Of a stretch of DNA of 64,000 nucleotides, positions 39,201 to 50,354 are shown one piece after another. The position numbers and the translations under genes were made by a program. Within the stretch, counting starts at the first letter, position 1. Every line of letters begins with the position of its first letter. The notes under the pieces are model-generated. The model was not told the DNA's origin, did not search any database, and saw only the letters and a list, made by a program, of their open reading frames with translations. Source of the DNA: Daphnia pulex (lineage: Eukaryota > Arthropoda > Branchiopoda > Diplostraca > Daphniidae); the NCBI RefSeq assembly GCF_021134715.1, contig NC_060018.1, positions 4,605,501 to 4,669,500 on the forward strand, given 5' to 3'.

Positions 39201-42200
39201 GGCCAAAGGGGCCAAAGTCACCCTGGATAAATTCGGCCGTTCGCCGCTCAACGATGCCGCCGAAAATGAACAACTCGAAGTGGGTCGACGTTACGTTTCC
39301 TCTGTTGTTTGTGTTGTTCCTCGAATGAAATTTGAAATTTTTCACATGTTAAAACATTGATTTCACGTTGCAGTGCTTGACTCTGCTGGTCCAAAATGGA
39401 ACCGACCCAGACTACGAATCGGATCTGATGATGCTGCAGTCGGACGACGGGAGCAGCAGCCAATCGCAAAGCTGCATCTGTTCCAAACAGCGTTCCGCTC
39501 AAAGCAATTGCAGCACGTTGGACGAAGTGTCTGAGGAAGTCGAGGACGAAGATGACGCGGATTTCTCTTGTTCGCCCAGCTGCGATTGCCTGCATTCGAG
39601 CAGCTCGACTTGTCACTCGCCCGTCACCGAATCCGAACCGACTCTCGACAGGAAGCGTACCGAATCCAAGAAAGATGAACCCGGACAAAACCGAAAGCCC
39701 TTCTATCTGCACCCCCGCAAAGAGGTTGACTTGGCAGCACTGTCGAGAACCATTCCCAACCAGACAAGTTTCTTTCTCAATCCGTCTGACCAGCTGGAGA
39801 ACCGCAAAAACCAAAATTTGAGCTCCGGCCATCGTCACCACCACCACCACCGTCATACTCATCATCATCACCATCATGAGAACCAACATACGGACCCCCA
39901 GCAAAAACCATTTTATCTGCACGATCCAGATTCCATCGTCTACACGCGTGTCAAGGAACTGTTTGTCGCTGGCAAAGAAATAATCGACAAAAAACGTCCA
40001 ACAAACTTTGCTGGAGCCGGCTTCTGCGGTTTGAAGGATTCCGAGTCGTGCCGGTCTCACTCTGGCAGCTCGAAAATGGCAACGACGGAGTCAGCTTCCT
40101 CGGAATGCGACGGTTCGGATTCTGCCAGTTTAACAAACGACGAAGACAATAACAACAATCTGATTCAATCTGCGCAATCGGAAGAGTTCCACGTATGTAT
40201 TGTCCCATCATTTTAGTGATTAACTAGGGGATTATTCGATTTCATTTACGATTTATTTTTATAGGCATCCAGCAGTCACTCGTCTTCGGTTTCATCGTCA
40301 GAATTGTCTTCGCCGTCAACACCGACCTCTTCCTCCTCCTCCTCATCTTCTTCTTCCTCTTCCTCTTCCTCTTCTTCTTCTTCTTCTCCCTCATCTTCCT
40401 CCTCGTCGAGATCTTCCGCTCGAGGACCGGAAAATGAGTACGAGGAGATTTACTCCGTGCCGAATTCCAGTGCTCGAAGCGTTTACGAAAATCCGAACGC
40501 TCTACGGAATGATACGTCTTCTGATGAGGATGAAGATGACATCATTTCCATCCCTCCGCCTCCGGGTAAGTGTCGCTCCTGAAAATTACATTAACCGCAG
40601 TCCATTAGTTTGTATTAACTTTGGTTTTATCTTTTTCAGAATTTTGCGGATCGCCGTCTGATGTTTCCAATGACTTGCCGCATTTTCATAGTCGACAAGC
40701 CGACGATTCGTTCACCCGTACAGCCATTTCTCCGTCGATGGGAATGGAACACCGGTACCGTGTTGCCTCCCGTTTTTTTTTTTTTTTTTTTTTTTTATTT
40801 TCATTTTTTTTTATGTTAAATAATTCCAACGGGATTTCATGTTTCGGACAGGCAACCGAGTTCGTGCAACACACTGCCGCCACCACCTCCTCCTCCTCCG
40901 CCGTTCCGAGCCGAGGACTCGAGGGAAGAAGGAAATCTGGCCGACGTGGAAAGTTCTTCCGTCTCCTCGTCACTGACTTCGGATTCGGGAGCTGAAGATT
41001 CCGATAGGAGTAACGACGACGACAGCAGCAGTGTAGGAGGTCCAATCAACCTTACTCTAGCCGAAGCCACTAGGCAATTCTACGCTACAAGAAACACCGA
41101 TGACCCGACGATGAAACCCTCGTTCCTTCGCAACACCAGGAAGGGCATCCGCAATGAATCAGGTCAGTATGCAACGAGTTGACGAAGAAATTGTTTGATA
41201 AATGCCAGTTTAGTGAAATCTAGGTCTGATATATCTTGTTCTCTACTTGTCACACAAACAGGTCATACCTGCTTGAATCGGCCGATGTCGCTACCAGCGG
41301 ACATGGGTGACGCACTAATGGAGTCCTTGCGTTTGCATGCCGACCAGCAACAGGCTGCCAATCCGGTAAACGGCGGTCCAAGTAGCAACAAACACATCTT
41401 GCTGAGCAAGCAAATGGCCCTACCCTTCATCCCTCCGAAATTTCCGTCACCATCCGAGACTGACACGTTGATCAAGCCGTCGGAATACCTGAAGTCTATC
41501 AATATGGCTCAACCGTCAAACAGGTCCATCCGACCTCCTCCCATGCACAATCAGCGACACGCACCTGCTCCAATCGTCTATTCTTCAGTGCCTCTGCCTG
41601 CGTTTGAGAGCGTCAAGGAACAGGAAGAAAAACGAGTGGAACTAGACCAAGGAGAGTTGAATGACGTCGACACAGAGAATGTATATGAAGAAGTCCAATC
41701 ACTGCCGGATAATGAGGAAGAAGAAGCGGAAACCAATGAAACCGTGCCAATTGCTCCCGCAGTCAATAATGAGACGACTAAAAGTCCTGTAGTGGCACTG
41801 CTCAGCAATGCGTCTATGTCAGCACCTCCTCCACCCCCGCTACCGGTCATTCCGGAAGATGACTCTTATGTTTCGTACCACAAGCCTTTGACAACTACTC
41901 AAAGTGTCAACAATCATCAGCAACAACAGTCGCAACCACATCACGCACCATTGGCACCGACGAATTCGCTATCGCAGCCTCTGTCGTCCATCAGCATTCT
42001 TGACCTTCAGAGTGTCCAGTTGCGCAAAACTGAAAATAAACTAGCGAAAACCGTATCGGCACCATCGAGAGCTGCTGCTCCTCTCCCAATTGGTATTTGC
42101 TGTGTACATACATTGCATCCTGATTTTAGATTTATTATAAAAGTTGACAATTTTTTGTTTCCAGCCGAAGTAATTCCCGTTCAGCTTGATCTGATCGCTG

Positions 42201-42924
42201 AACTTAAAACCTGCAAAGATATCTCTGTAGTTGGTATTAAGAAACTAAGAGTTGAACGCGCCAAAGAGGAAGTTCAGCAAGAACAAACTCAGGCCAAGGA
42301 GTTTGAGAAACAGTTTACATATGACAACTTTTTGGAGAAGGTATTCTATCCTTAATATGTTTTTGAATACTTATGTTTGTTTTGTTTTGTTTTTTCTTTT
42401 GAAAAGAAACGTCGTAGCATCTATAAATGTTTTTGATTGTTGAATAAGGTACCGGACAAGGACGTAACGGGAGCTGTGATTCCCGAATGGAAGCGGCAGA
42501 TGCTTGCTCGCAAAGCAGCTGAAAAGGCCAAAAAGGAAGCCGAGGAACAGCGTCAGCGTGAGCTCGAGGAGAAGAGGCAACAATCCATGCCGGCATGGAA
42601 GCGCCAACTCCTACAGCGCACTACAACTACAGCAACTTCGTCCGATCGGAAGGAAGTTGAGGATGTCAAACAGTTAGTTTTCTTATAAATGTTAATTAAT
42701 AATTTGGCATCACGGTAATAAACTCTCAATCTTTTGTGGTTTTATTGTCAAGATCGCAAAATAGAAGCCATCCTTCTGAAGAGGTGAAAGCGGAAGCCGC
42801 ATCAGTTTCGTCGTCGGTAGGTAATCACCCAGTGTCTACGTCGCCTCGCCCCGCTGAATCAGCTGGAGTGGGCGTTATCATTTCACCTTGGCGAATGAAT
42901 CTTAAGAAACCAGCAGCACGCTAA
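27227..42924 (+). CDS. Forked/espin-type actin-bundling ankyrin-repeat protein
   Basis: Cross-links actin filaments in bristle-like or microvillar bundles. Exon 1a 27227-27936 or exon 1b 30221-30450, then 30565-30756, 37548-37731, 39097-39279, 39374-40192, 40265-40565, 40640-40754, 40852-41162, 41262-42092, 42165-42340, 42449-42672, 42753-42924; phases match throughout, giving about 1405 aa (1a) or 1245 aa (1b). About six ankyrin repeats (such as [22 protein letters not shown]) are followed by a long low-complexity region with Ser and His runs, proline tracts ([19 protein letters not shown]) and [17 protein letters not shown] tyrosine motifs. The C-terminal actin-bundling module has the paired IPEWKRQML and MPAWKRQLL motifs joined by a charged coiled coil. 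Domain order matches Drosophila forked and vertebrate espin; which orthologue name applies is an inference. Confidence 0.88.
27937..30220 (+). other. Intron 1a, also upstream region of first exon 1b
   Basis: Non-coding sequence between the alternative first exons. Presumably carries the promoter and 5' UTR of exon 1b near 30000-30220. Contains CT-rich and purine-rich runs, for example GAA repeats near 29940-29965. Confidence 0.6.
30757..37547 (+). other. Large intron 2 of the forked/espin-type gene
   Basis: 6.8 kb between two ankyrin exons. No transposon ORF recognised. Holds GAAGAA repeats at about 34212-34245 and one candidate internal first exon near 34842. Confidence 0.7.
34842..34896 (+). 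CDS. Candidate alternative start exon of the forked/espin-type gene
   Basis: A CAG acceptor at 34839-34841 precedes an ATG at 34850 ([15 protein letters not shown]), and the frame stops at a GT donor after 34896 in phase 2, exactly the phase needed to join the ankyrin exon at 37548. A possible upstream leader exon ends at a GTAAAT donor near 34691. The resulting isoform would lack the first ankyrin repeats. Short, and supported by phase and splice signals only. Confidence 0.3.
37732..39096 (+). other. Intron between ankyrin exons of the forked/espin-type gene
   Basis: 1.4 kb non-coding; no other feature recognised. Confidence 0.7.
39836..39884 (+). repeat. Histidine-codon run in the forked/espin-type gene
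   Basis: CAC/CAT repeats encode two clusters of five to six histidines separated by RHTH. In frame within exon 39374-40192. Confidence 0.85.
40326..40412 (+). repeat. Serine-codon (TCN) run in the forked/espin-type gene
   Basis: Mixed TCC/TCT/TCA codons encode more than 25 serines broken by one proline. Mixed codon use suggests retention at protein level rather than only recent slippage. Confidence 0.85.
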
Positions 42925-43843
42925 AAAGAGAAACATCATGAGTTTTTTTTTTTTTTATGAAACGTGATATTATAGATTTTTTTCTCGTTATTTTACCGTC
43001 GAAATTTGCTTGTTTCAATTTTATCTAATTTTTTTTTCCCACTGGGTTGTTGGTTTTACATTTTCAAATGCTTTTTTTGATTTTTGTGTGGCCTTATGTA
43101 AATAATTAAGGAAAAAAAATCTGCTTTTGAGAACCCATATCTTGGGATGATTCTTTTGTTGTTGTTAACGGAGAAATATATTATCTAAATTGGTTCCAAT
43201 ATTTATTCTTTGAAATTTTCTGAAATTCGGAAACATCACATTCAGTGTTACCCAGAGAAAAGGTGTTAACACTAACATCGAATGAATTTGAATTCTTAAC
43301 AACCAACTGACGTTTCGTTTGGTTTAATAAAAATAGTGAAATAAAATAGTATAAAATACTGTTTGATTTTTATCAAATATAAAGAACTGTAAATGGGAAA
43401 TTATCAAAATACTATCTGCAGTTCAATCAGCTGCTAGCCTGCTGCATTCGGCATTCCACGAAGGCGCATTGGCGCATTCCTGAGTACCGTATGCGAGAGA
43501 CGCCTAATGATTCAATCTGGCAACAGCAAAAGCTGTATACATTTAAGAAAGTAAATGGCTCTTCAATGGAACATGTCCGTCGTCGAAATCTGAGTCGGTG
43601 ATCAGGGATAAAGGAATAATTTCTACCATCTACAGTTTTCCCTTTGTTTTGTTCGTTTCGAACCGACTATCTAAAGAACTATGATTCATTAACTTCATCA
43701 ACTGCAAAAACTTTTATTCAGTTTCTATAGGTAGGTTAACCATTTAAAATCTGCACACATGCTGTACGTGAGACGAAAAAATGTTGGCGTGTATCAATTG
43801 TGATTAATTGCTACTACTCATTTCAGTTTAAACGAAACAGTGA
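42925..43843 (+). other. 3' UTR of the forked/espin-type gene and promoter region of SZRD1
   Basis: T-rich 3' UTR with polyadenylation signals AATAAA at 43326-43331 and 43340-43345. The remaining 500 bp should hold the promoter of the downstream SZRD1 gene in the same orientation. Confidence 0.6.
43326..43345 (+). terminator. Polyadenylation signals (two AATAAA)
   Basis: AATAAA at 43326-43331 and 43340-43345, about 400 bp after the forked/espin stop codon. Confidence 0.6.
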
Positions 43844-44734
43844 ATGGCCTACATGTCTTCTTTCCAAATGAAAAGCCCTCCGTCTGATGGTGAGATTCTT
43901 GATGATTGGGAACAGATGGCTGATTCTGGTGTAAGTCGAATATTTCTTGAAGTCTTTTGCTACCGTCATATTCATAATAGTAAGTCATCTTTACATATTT
44001 TAGCTTCTTGATAAAAAACTTCAAAGTTTGAAGACCAGAATACCAGAAGAAGTGAGGTATGCTAAATTTTACTTATTATCCCATTCATTTTCGTAATGAC
44101 AGATTTTAGTTCGGGAAATTGCATTAGTGTTGAGTTCCCTTAATTCCTTCTTGAGTGTAGTCAGCCTTTTAATTTTCAATTTGTGTCTTGATTAGGAATC
44201 CTGATGAAATTCAACAGCAAACTCACTTTTTGTTCAATGGAGATGGTAGTGTGAAACCTAATGTTCTTGGACCGCCTCCTCAGATTAAAATTCTTAAGCG
44301 ACCTCAGCATAATGGATCAGCTCATGCTCACCAACAGGGTGCTTTTGCTTCATCGAATGGCCAAGCTAAACCCAAGCCCCTGGTTAAAACACTCCAACAG
44401 GTATTTCCATTATTATTAAAATTGAATTTGTAAGTGATTGGGTTTAACTAAAGATATGATTTCTTAATGTAGAAAGAAGCAGAGTATGCTGAAGCACGAC
44501 TACGAATTCTAGGCGAAGCTGCTCCAGCCAACATACCTTTGCCAGACCTTGGGTAAGTATCTGGAATTCTAACTTAGAACAACCAGAATATAATTAGTAA
44601 GTTTATTATGTTATTTTTTTTTTAGTATAAGTAAATTACAAAATCGAATGGAAAATCTACGAACAGAGGAATCTTGTCTCGTCCGCCTGCCAAAGGGTCC
44701 TGACGGAACAAGAGGTTTCAACCAACAAAATTAA
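43844..44734 (+). CDS. Szrd1: SUZ RNA-binding domain-containing protein (SZRD1)
   Basis: Five exons: 43844-43930, 44004-44056, 44196-44400, 44473-44552, 44626-44734; phases agree and give 177 aa. The N-terminus has DDWEQMADSG, close to the vertebrate EEAADSG opening. GPPPQIKILKRP followed by KEAEYAEARLRILGEA is the SUZ domain, and GPDGTRGFNQQ at the C-terminus is the SUZ-C motif. SUZ domains bind RNA; the cellular role of SZRD1 is poorly known. A second in-frame ATG lies nine bases after the chosen start. Introns are short (73-139 bp). It converges with the minus-strand gene ending at 44967, leaving about 230 bp for both 3' UTRs. Confidence 0.9.
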
Positions 44735-44902
44735 GACTTCCTTTTGCTTTACTTAAACTGCGACACCTTTTCTTTAATTTTAAATCTATAATTTCTCCCA
44801 CTCTGTTTTCTTTCCACAAATTGTTTTTCCTTTTTTTTTCTTGAGGGGGGCGTGTGCGTGTACAGTACAACTACTGAGCTATTAATCAGTCAATACGATG
44901 TG

Positions 44903-44923
44903 TTTATTGAACAGCATTTTATT
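44903..44923 (-). terminator. Polyadenylation signals of the RAMA-domain gene
   Basis: TTTATT at 44903-44908 and 44918-44923 reads AATAAA on the minus strand, 44-64 bp past the stop codon. Confidence 0.55.
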
Positions 44924-44966
44924 TTCGAACGAAAATTCACAAGAAAATAGATTAAGACCGACTAAA

Positions 44967-47521
44967 CTACCAAGAATCGACTTCGTCTAAAAGGTGTTTT
45001 GGAAAGGGTTGTGCACCGCACCAGTACTGTTCAACGCACTGACAAATGGGAAAATACTCATCTGGAGCGTGAAGAAAAATGGTTTTGATGTGACGTGTCA
45101 TCTCGTCGGGAACTAGTTGCAGATCTTCTTTAGTATTCAAATCATTATTCGATTTTGCGTTTTTCTGGCCAACTTCGTCTGTGGTTTGTGGATGTGAAGG
45201 CGGGTTTTGAACAGGGATAACTGGAGCTGTTTTCGGTGGAAGATTGCTATCTGCTTTTGGAGGTTGTAATGTGGGATATTGAGTGAAATTGCTCGGAGAA
45301 ATTTCGACGTTGTCCTTCAAAAGTGATTTGTTTAATTTCCCTCCTTCGTCAAGCACTTCTACTAGAGGTTTGCCATTGTACTGCAGTTCCAAAGTTTTCT
45401 GAACTGTACGACTTAAACATCCAAACCTTTTCCCTTCAACGGACTTTATCCAATTTCCTATTGTCGGGAAACTGAAACCGTTCATTTCAATTGTCCCATC
45501 AGGTGTTAGAGATCCTATGTATATGCGATTGTTAATGTTCATTTTCATGTTATTTTTGCCAGGGGATAAAACTCCTTTAAGGACAAATGGATGCAGGTTG
45601 AAACTCATCATCACTATTTTGGGTAAACATTTCCGGTTTCCACTGAACAAAGAGAGCGTCGAATTCTGTGAGGCTTCAACAATAAAGGATTCATCTTGGT
45701 AGTTGGTAGCATTTACGTTCTCTGCGATAACAATTTCTTCCATTTGCTGTGATGAATTGAAACCGTTGCTGATGGTGACGCGAACAGGATTCAATTGTGA
45801 GTCATTAACCTGCAATTTTTTTTGAGATAACAGCGATTCATTTGCATTGAGGGTGGAACTGAAGGAATTTCGACAGATTTCCAAGTAGTTTCCGCTGATC
45901 GGTATGGTGGTGTCAGTCGATGGCATTGCAAGTGTCTGTAAAGGGTTTCTTTCGTGGATGGAATCTTCAGCTAACGGAAGGTTCAAATCAACTTCATCAG
46001 GACGCCGGAAACCGTCTGTCGAGGTATCCATTCGGAGAACATTTTTTCGAGGTAAAGTTGATTTATGGCTTTCCTCACATGTTCCGCTTGTATTGGGTGC
46101 ATAAGATTTCTTGGAGGATTTTTTCTTTAAGCTTCTCAATGATCGTTGCTTTCTTAAAGTTGTTTGGGTTGGCGTCTTCTTGGGGATTTCATTAGCGGAT
46201 TCTTGCGTAATTGTGTCGTTTAACTGCTGCGATACTCCAGACAATTGGATACCATTCTCTTCTTGCTCAATTTCAACTGTCATGTCATTTCTCAATACTT
46301 GGGATTCGAAATGTGATGCTGTTGCGTCTGGAGTTCTAACAAGGATTTTTTCAGTGTTTTCATCTCTTCTAGAAGGAATAATAAAACAAAATTAATTGCA
46401 ATCATGGCATACATTCTATGAGACTGTTTAAAGCCTTATTTTTGTAAAGATACTTGTTAAAGGTGAGTGGCTGCTGACTTGATTTCTCTTTGGTCTGCTC
46501 AGAACCAGATATGTTGAAGCTATGTGAAAAGGAAGTGGTCAACTCATCAGTGAAGGTTTCAAGTTCAAATCTTTTTTTTTTGCATAGATTAACTTCATGT
46601 AGAGTTTCATTAAACATAGCTTTGGTAAGTGCCATCATTTCCTTCCATACCTTCAGTAGAAGATTATAACTTTGAAATTTGAAAAATTGACCTACAAGCA
46701 TAGTATGTAATTGAGATAGAACACATACCTCAAGAGGCATCCCTAGTTCAAGCTGTTCATTATCAAGAATACCCATCATCGTTTCAATTTGATTTAGTTG
46801 TAGACAAAGAGGCCTCACATTACACATTCCCTGTTGACGAATCTTCTCTTGTATTACTTTAAGTCCTCTTTCAATGGCTTCAAGTACATCCAAATCCCTA
46901 CTAAAAACCTGTAATAAAAGAGCAGTTATATAAGATGGCATAAAATTATAGAATAAAGTATTAATTATATACTTGATACATTGTTCCATTCAGCTTGCAA
47001 CTGTAACCTTCTACTTTTGGTTTCTTTATCTTAGCTGATTTCTTGCTTTTTTCTTGAAGGAACATTCTTTTTGAAGGCGCTCTAATAGTTTGGATTGAAA
47101 TATTATTTGAAGACTCAACGGTTATTAAATTACTGCTATTAAACAGATAATCTGTAACATTTCTGTTTTCCCAATTTAGGGATTCCCCTTGTGGAGGGGG
47201 AGTTTCAGAAACATTGGTCTGGTCACAGAGAGGTGAAAGAGCTAGTAAGTAAGCAGGATCTGTGAATAGCATAATCTCATCCGATGAAATTGTCCCATCT
47301 GCTGAATGCTTCTCATTGCCTAAGAGCAGTTCATCTTGTGAAAAATCTCCATCAGAACTTATCAAATCAAATGACACTATTTGAGTTGATGTAATTGGTG
47401 GTGAAAACCAACTCTCTCCTAATTGCTGACTTTCATTATCTTTATCACAATTGCTGACATTTTGAAAACCTTCATTATTCACAAGATTGCCATGAATTAT
47501 ACTATCTGTTTCATCAGTCAT
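44967..47521 (-). CDS. Uncharacterised 775-aa protein with RAMA-like domain
   Basis: Five exons on the minus strand: 47521-46973, 46908-46729, 46650-46454 and 46368-44967 give an open frame of 775 aa with matching phases (four coding exons if read this way). The N-terminal third is acidic and Ser/Asn-rich with a basic KKSAKIKKPKVEGY patch that could be a nuclear signal. A helical segment follows (VLEAIERGLKVIQEKI, VWKEMMALTKAMFNETLHEV). Near residues 555-645, GVLSPGKNNMKM, SLTPDGTIEMNG, NWIKSVEG and LELQYNGKPL resemble the spaced motifs of the RAMA domain (restriction-enzyme adenine methylase associated), known from chromatin-linked eukaryotic proteins such as ANKRD31. The C-terminus is conserved-looking (HAPDEYFPICQCVEQYW). 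The domain assignment is from motif memory and needs a profile search; the function is unknown. Confidence 0.6.
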
Positions 47522-47796
47522 GGTAGCAAGCAGGTAAGCAGTGCTTCTGGCAAAGGATACTAACTTGCTTTGGGAATTTCCGCATTTGAACTCCTTGGTC
47601 AGCCTTGGTGTATGATAAAGAATCTGTCGCTTGTCACTAGGTGGCTAAAAATTGTAACTGTCAGGTGGCGGATTGTCTGTTCGATCTTCGATCTTCGATT
47701 CGTCATTCGTGTTAGACGTGTAATGTCAATGTCATGTATGCTGCGACTGTGATTGTGCAACTAACATAAGATTTCTTTGTGTTCCTACGTTCCCCA
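47522..47796. other. Upstream region of the RAMA-domain gene
   Basis: 275 bp between the start codon at 47521 and the first copy of a dispersed repeat. No core promoter recognised. Confidence 0.4.
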
Positions 47797-49105
47797 TGTC
47801 ATGAATCGAGGCGAAATGGGCGAAACAAATTGTTGCTAATTATCATGGCCATGCTAATTATACTTATATTCCTGTGATTTCAAATACCAAATTGAACTTC
47901 GTATCTTATGTAGGTTTATCTTGACCTACTTTCTTAATTTTCATATTATACCAACTTATTTCTTCAAATTTCAGATGCAGCATAGCTTCTGTCAGCCATC
48001 CCAACAAGTTGACTTAGCGCTCAGTCACTTTCCATCCATTAGATCCTCATGCTGTCAAAAGCCTAAAACTCATGTTTGATGCACACATATAGTGGAATGC
48101 AAATGTGCGCAGATAAGGTATTTTCCCATTACTGCTACCACATCAACCACACTACGTCAGATGTCTTACTAAATCATCACCCATAAGATAAAGGTAAGCA
48201 TCAATATCACCTTTCACCACACTATTGCAATACTTCATAACACTTTCTTTAGCGTCAGGAAATTTATCCCACCTGAAGAGTAATGCAGTTTGTTGCTGTA
48301 ATTCCATTATTACGGTTTTTCATCATGAACATTTCAGTGTGCTTCTTAGAAAAGGTAAAGATTGATGTGCTTTTTAATATTTTCATTTATGTAATACATT
48401 TGTTTTACAGAGCATGCAAGATCCCCACGGACATCCTTGAGCCAATGGTTGATTTTGTCCATGACAGAATAGGGACTTCCACCAACGTTCTGCTCCATCC
48501 TTATCTTCAAGACTTACGCTCATCCAGCTTCACTACTTCAGTGCTTCTTATGCTGCTTAACAACTTTTCTTGCTTCACTGGCGAGTTGGATCACTTCAGT
48601 CTGTGACACACCTGCAGTCACTCACCACGGGATTATGGCCAGGTACCGGACAATTGACTTATTTCGTAGATTATCTACTAGTAATCTATTTGCGTTAAAC
48701 TCTCTGTCTGTGTAATAATTCCAAAATCAGGCCCTTCTTGCGCGCAAAAGAAGTGTTACTTAGACGTTTCTTTTTTCTAACGCTAGATGGCTTTTCGATA
48801 ATTATCAGCTGTCAAAATAGTCAGTTTAAGTTACTTTCAAATCTCTTTAAACATTTATCGGCAGCTGTTGTGTGGAAATTTTTTAGTGAAAACTGATGAT
48901 AACTATTCCACCAACACAGCTCAATTGTTAGATTTTTTAATAATGTGTTTTTTTTCTACTTCCGGTTTTCTCATTTCTGTTAGTAGTTTAGTAAATATTG
49001 ATCTGACGCACAAAAGAACCACATATTCGTGATCCTCGTAAAATTTGTGGTAAAGTTCATGTTCTGTTTTTTACGTACGCGCACTTCCGGTTTCAAAAAT
49101 TTTCC
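47797..49105 (+). repeat. Dispersed repeat, copy A (1.3 kb, unknown class)
   Basis: Collinear with 56085-57392 (copy C) and inverted to 54512-55819 (copy B). Shared blocks include GAGGCGAAATGGGCGAAACAA at the left, ACTTAGCGCTCAGTCACTT, and TTTGTGGTAAAGTTCATGTT near the right end. Copy A is the most diverged and stops at the centre of the palindrome present whole in B and C. It contains a frame with DFVHDRIGTST..NVLLHPYL after a CAG acceptor, repeated in the others, but no recognisable protein domain. Confidence 0.75.
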
Positions 49106-49702
49106 ATGTATATCCATATATGTAACAGGGTGAAATTTGTTTTCCCTTTTGTTCATGCAGCATCAAACGACACGCGATAGATTCTGGCGGTAATCAACTA
49201 TTCAAGATGGTAGACCTGTCAATGTAAAAGACAGGGTAAGGGTAGCTCCTGTAAATGTTATTCATTTATGTTAAATAGCTGCTAGCAGGATCTCATTGTT
49301 GATTTGCGGTTACAAAATCCATAGCTCTAGAGTTCAGGTATTGTCAATCAATCATTTGATTTGCATTTTAGATACCCCTAAATCAGTTATGGAAATACGA
49401 TTCACCCCGCTTCTCCTGGATGGATACTTAGGATCATTTAAGTTCATTTTTGAGTTGTGCGTTGTAAACGTAGCGGACGAACTCTGACAGTCTATCGAGC
49501 TTTTGCAATTGCGTCTAATTTCTTATTTTATTGATTTTATTCAACCGTTTTATGAGAAGCTTTGATTTGTACTTTTTTATATAAATAATTTACCTTTTTT
49601 TATCGTTTTTCTTTTTTTAGATTTTCTTCTCCGACCGCAGGTGCAAGGATTATTATGTGTTTGAAACTTAGAAAAGTTTGCAGTAGAATATTTAAAAAAA
49701 CC
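49106..49702. other. Unassigned sequence between copy A and the giant inverted repeat
   Basis: AT-rich, no recognised gene. Confidence 0.5.
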
Positions 49703-49824
49703 GACTGTCCTTCAAACGGTTCGAAATGGAAGATTTATTCATTCACCGAAGAAACGAGTCAAATGACTCAAATGTCAAATGTGGTATTTTTAAAGTGACT
49801 AAAATTTAAGACATTATCATTTAT

Positions 49825-50225
49825 GATTTGATATTTATTTTGATATTGGTTTTTGTAGACCCATCCCCAGCAACGTAACCTGCAGAAAGAAAAAGGCCGG
49901 TTTCTATGACCTTGACGCTCGAAGGTCACGGAGATCATTACGTAAAACGTGTCATGCAGTGGTAGAGGTTGGGTGAGAAACGAGAATGACACGTGTTGCT
50001 TCATTATCAAAAAGGTACAATAGCCGCAAGTGTAAGCTATTTGGTATTCATTTTGATATTGGTTATTGTAGACCCATCCCCGGCAAAGTCACCTGCAGAA
50101 AGAAAGGCCAGTTTGCATTTCAATCGAAGGTCATGGATATCATTACGTAAAAGGTGTCAGGCATTGGTGTAGAGGTTGGGTGAGAACGGGACGTTTTGCT
50201 TCATTATCAAAAAGGTAAAATAGCC
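49825..50225 (+). repeat. Tandem duplication upstream of the first Tyr-rich gene
   Basis: Two diverged units of about 190 bp (about 49825-50030 and 50045-50225) each read TTTTGATATTGG, GTAGACCCATCCCC, CACCTGCAG-like, ATCATTACGTAAAA, AGAGGTTGGGTGAGAA and CTTCATTATCAAAAAGGTA in the same order. Likely promoter-proximal; mirrored in the right arm. Confidence 0.75.
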
Positions 50226-50258
50226 ATTAGGCTTAAGAGGAGGGGTGAGAAAAAATTG

Positions 50259-50294
50259 TATAAAAGGCGAGAGAAAAGTTGACAGGGATCAGTC
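50259..50294 (+). promoter_or_regulatory. TATA box and initiator of a Tyr-rich gene
   Basis: TATAAAAG at 50259-50266 and an arthropod-type initiator TCAGTC at 50289-50294, 32 bp apart from TATA start to the predicted +1 A. The start codon (ATG at 50355) follows. Mirrored copy at 61610-61645 on the minus strand. Confidence 0.7.
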
Positions 50295-50354
50295 GGGTGA
50301 GCATCTCCGACACGGTAACAACTCCATATTTCGTCGTAATATCAGTTCGCAATC

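Noticed and set aside
39248-40060. 270-residue open frame on the minus strand
   Set aside because: It is the antisense shadow of the long Ser/His-rich exon of the forked/espin-type gene; there is no domain and codon structure belongs to the plus strand.
40770-40800. Long T run as a terminator
   Set aside because: It lies within a short intron of the forked/espin-type gene and is an ordinary polypyrimidine/homopolymer tract.
48283-48606. 107-residue frame in repeat copy A as a gene
   Set aside because: The equivalent frames in copies B and C are disrupted differently and no domain is evident; treated as part of the dispersed repeat.
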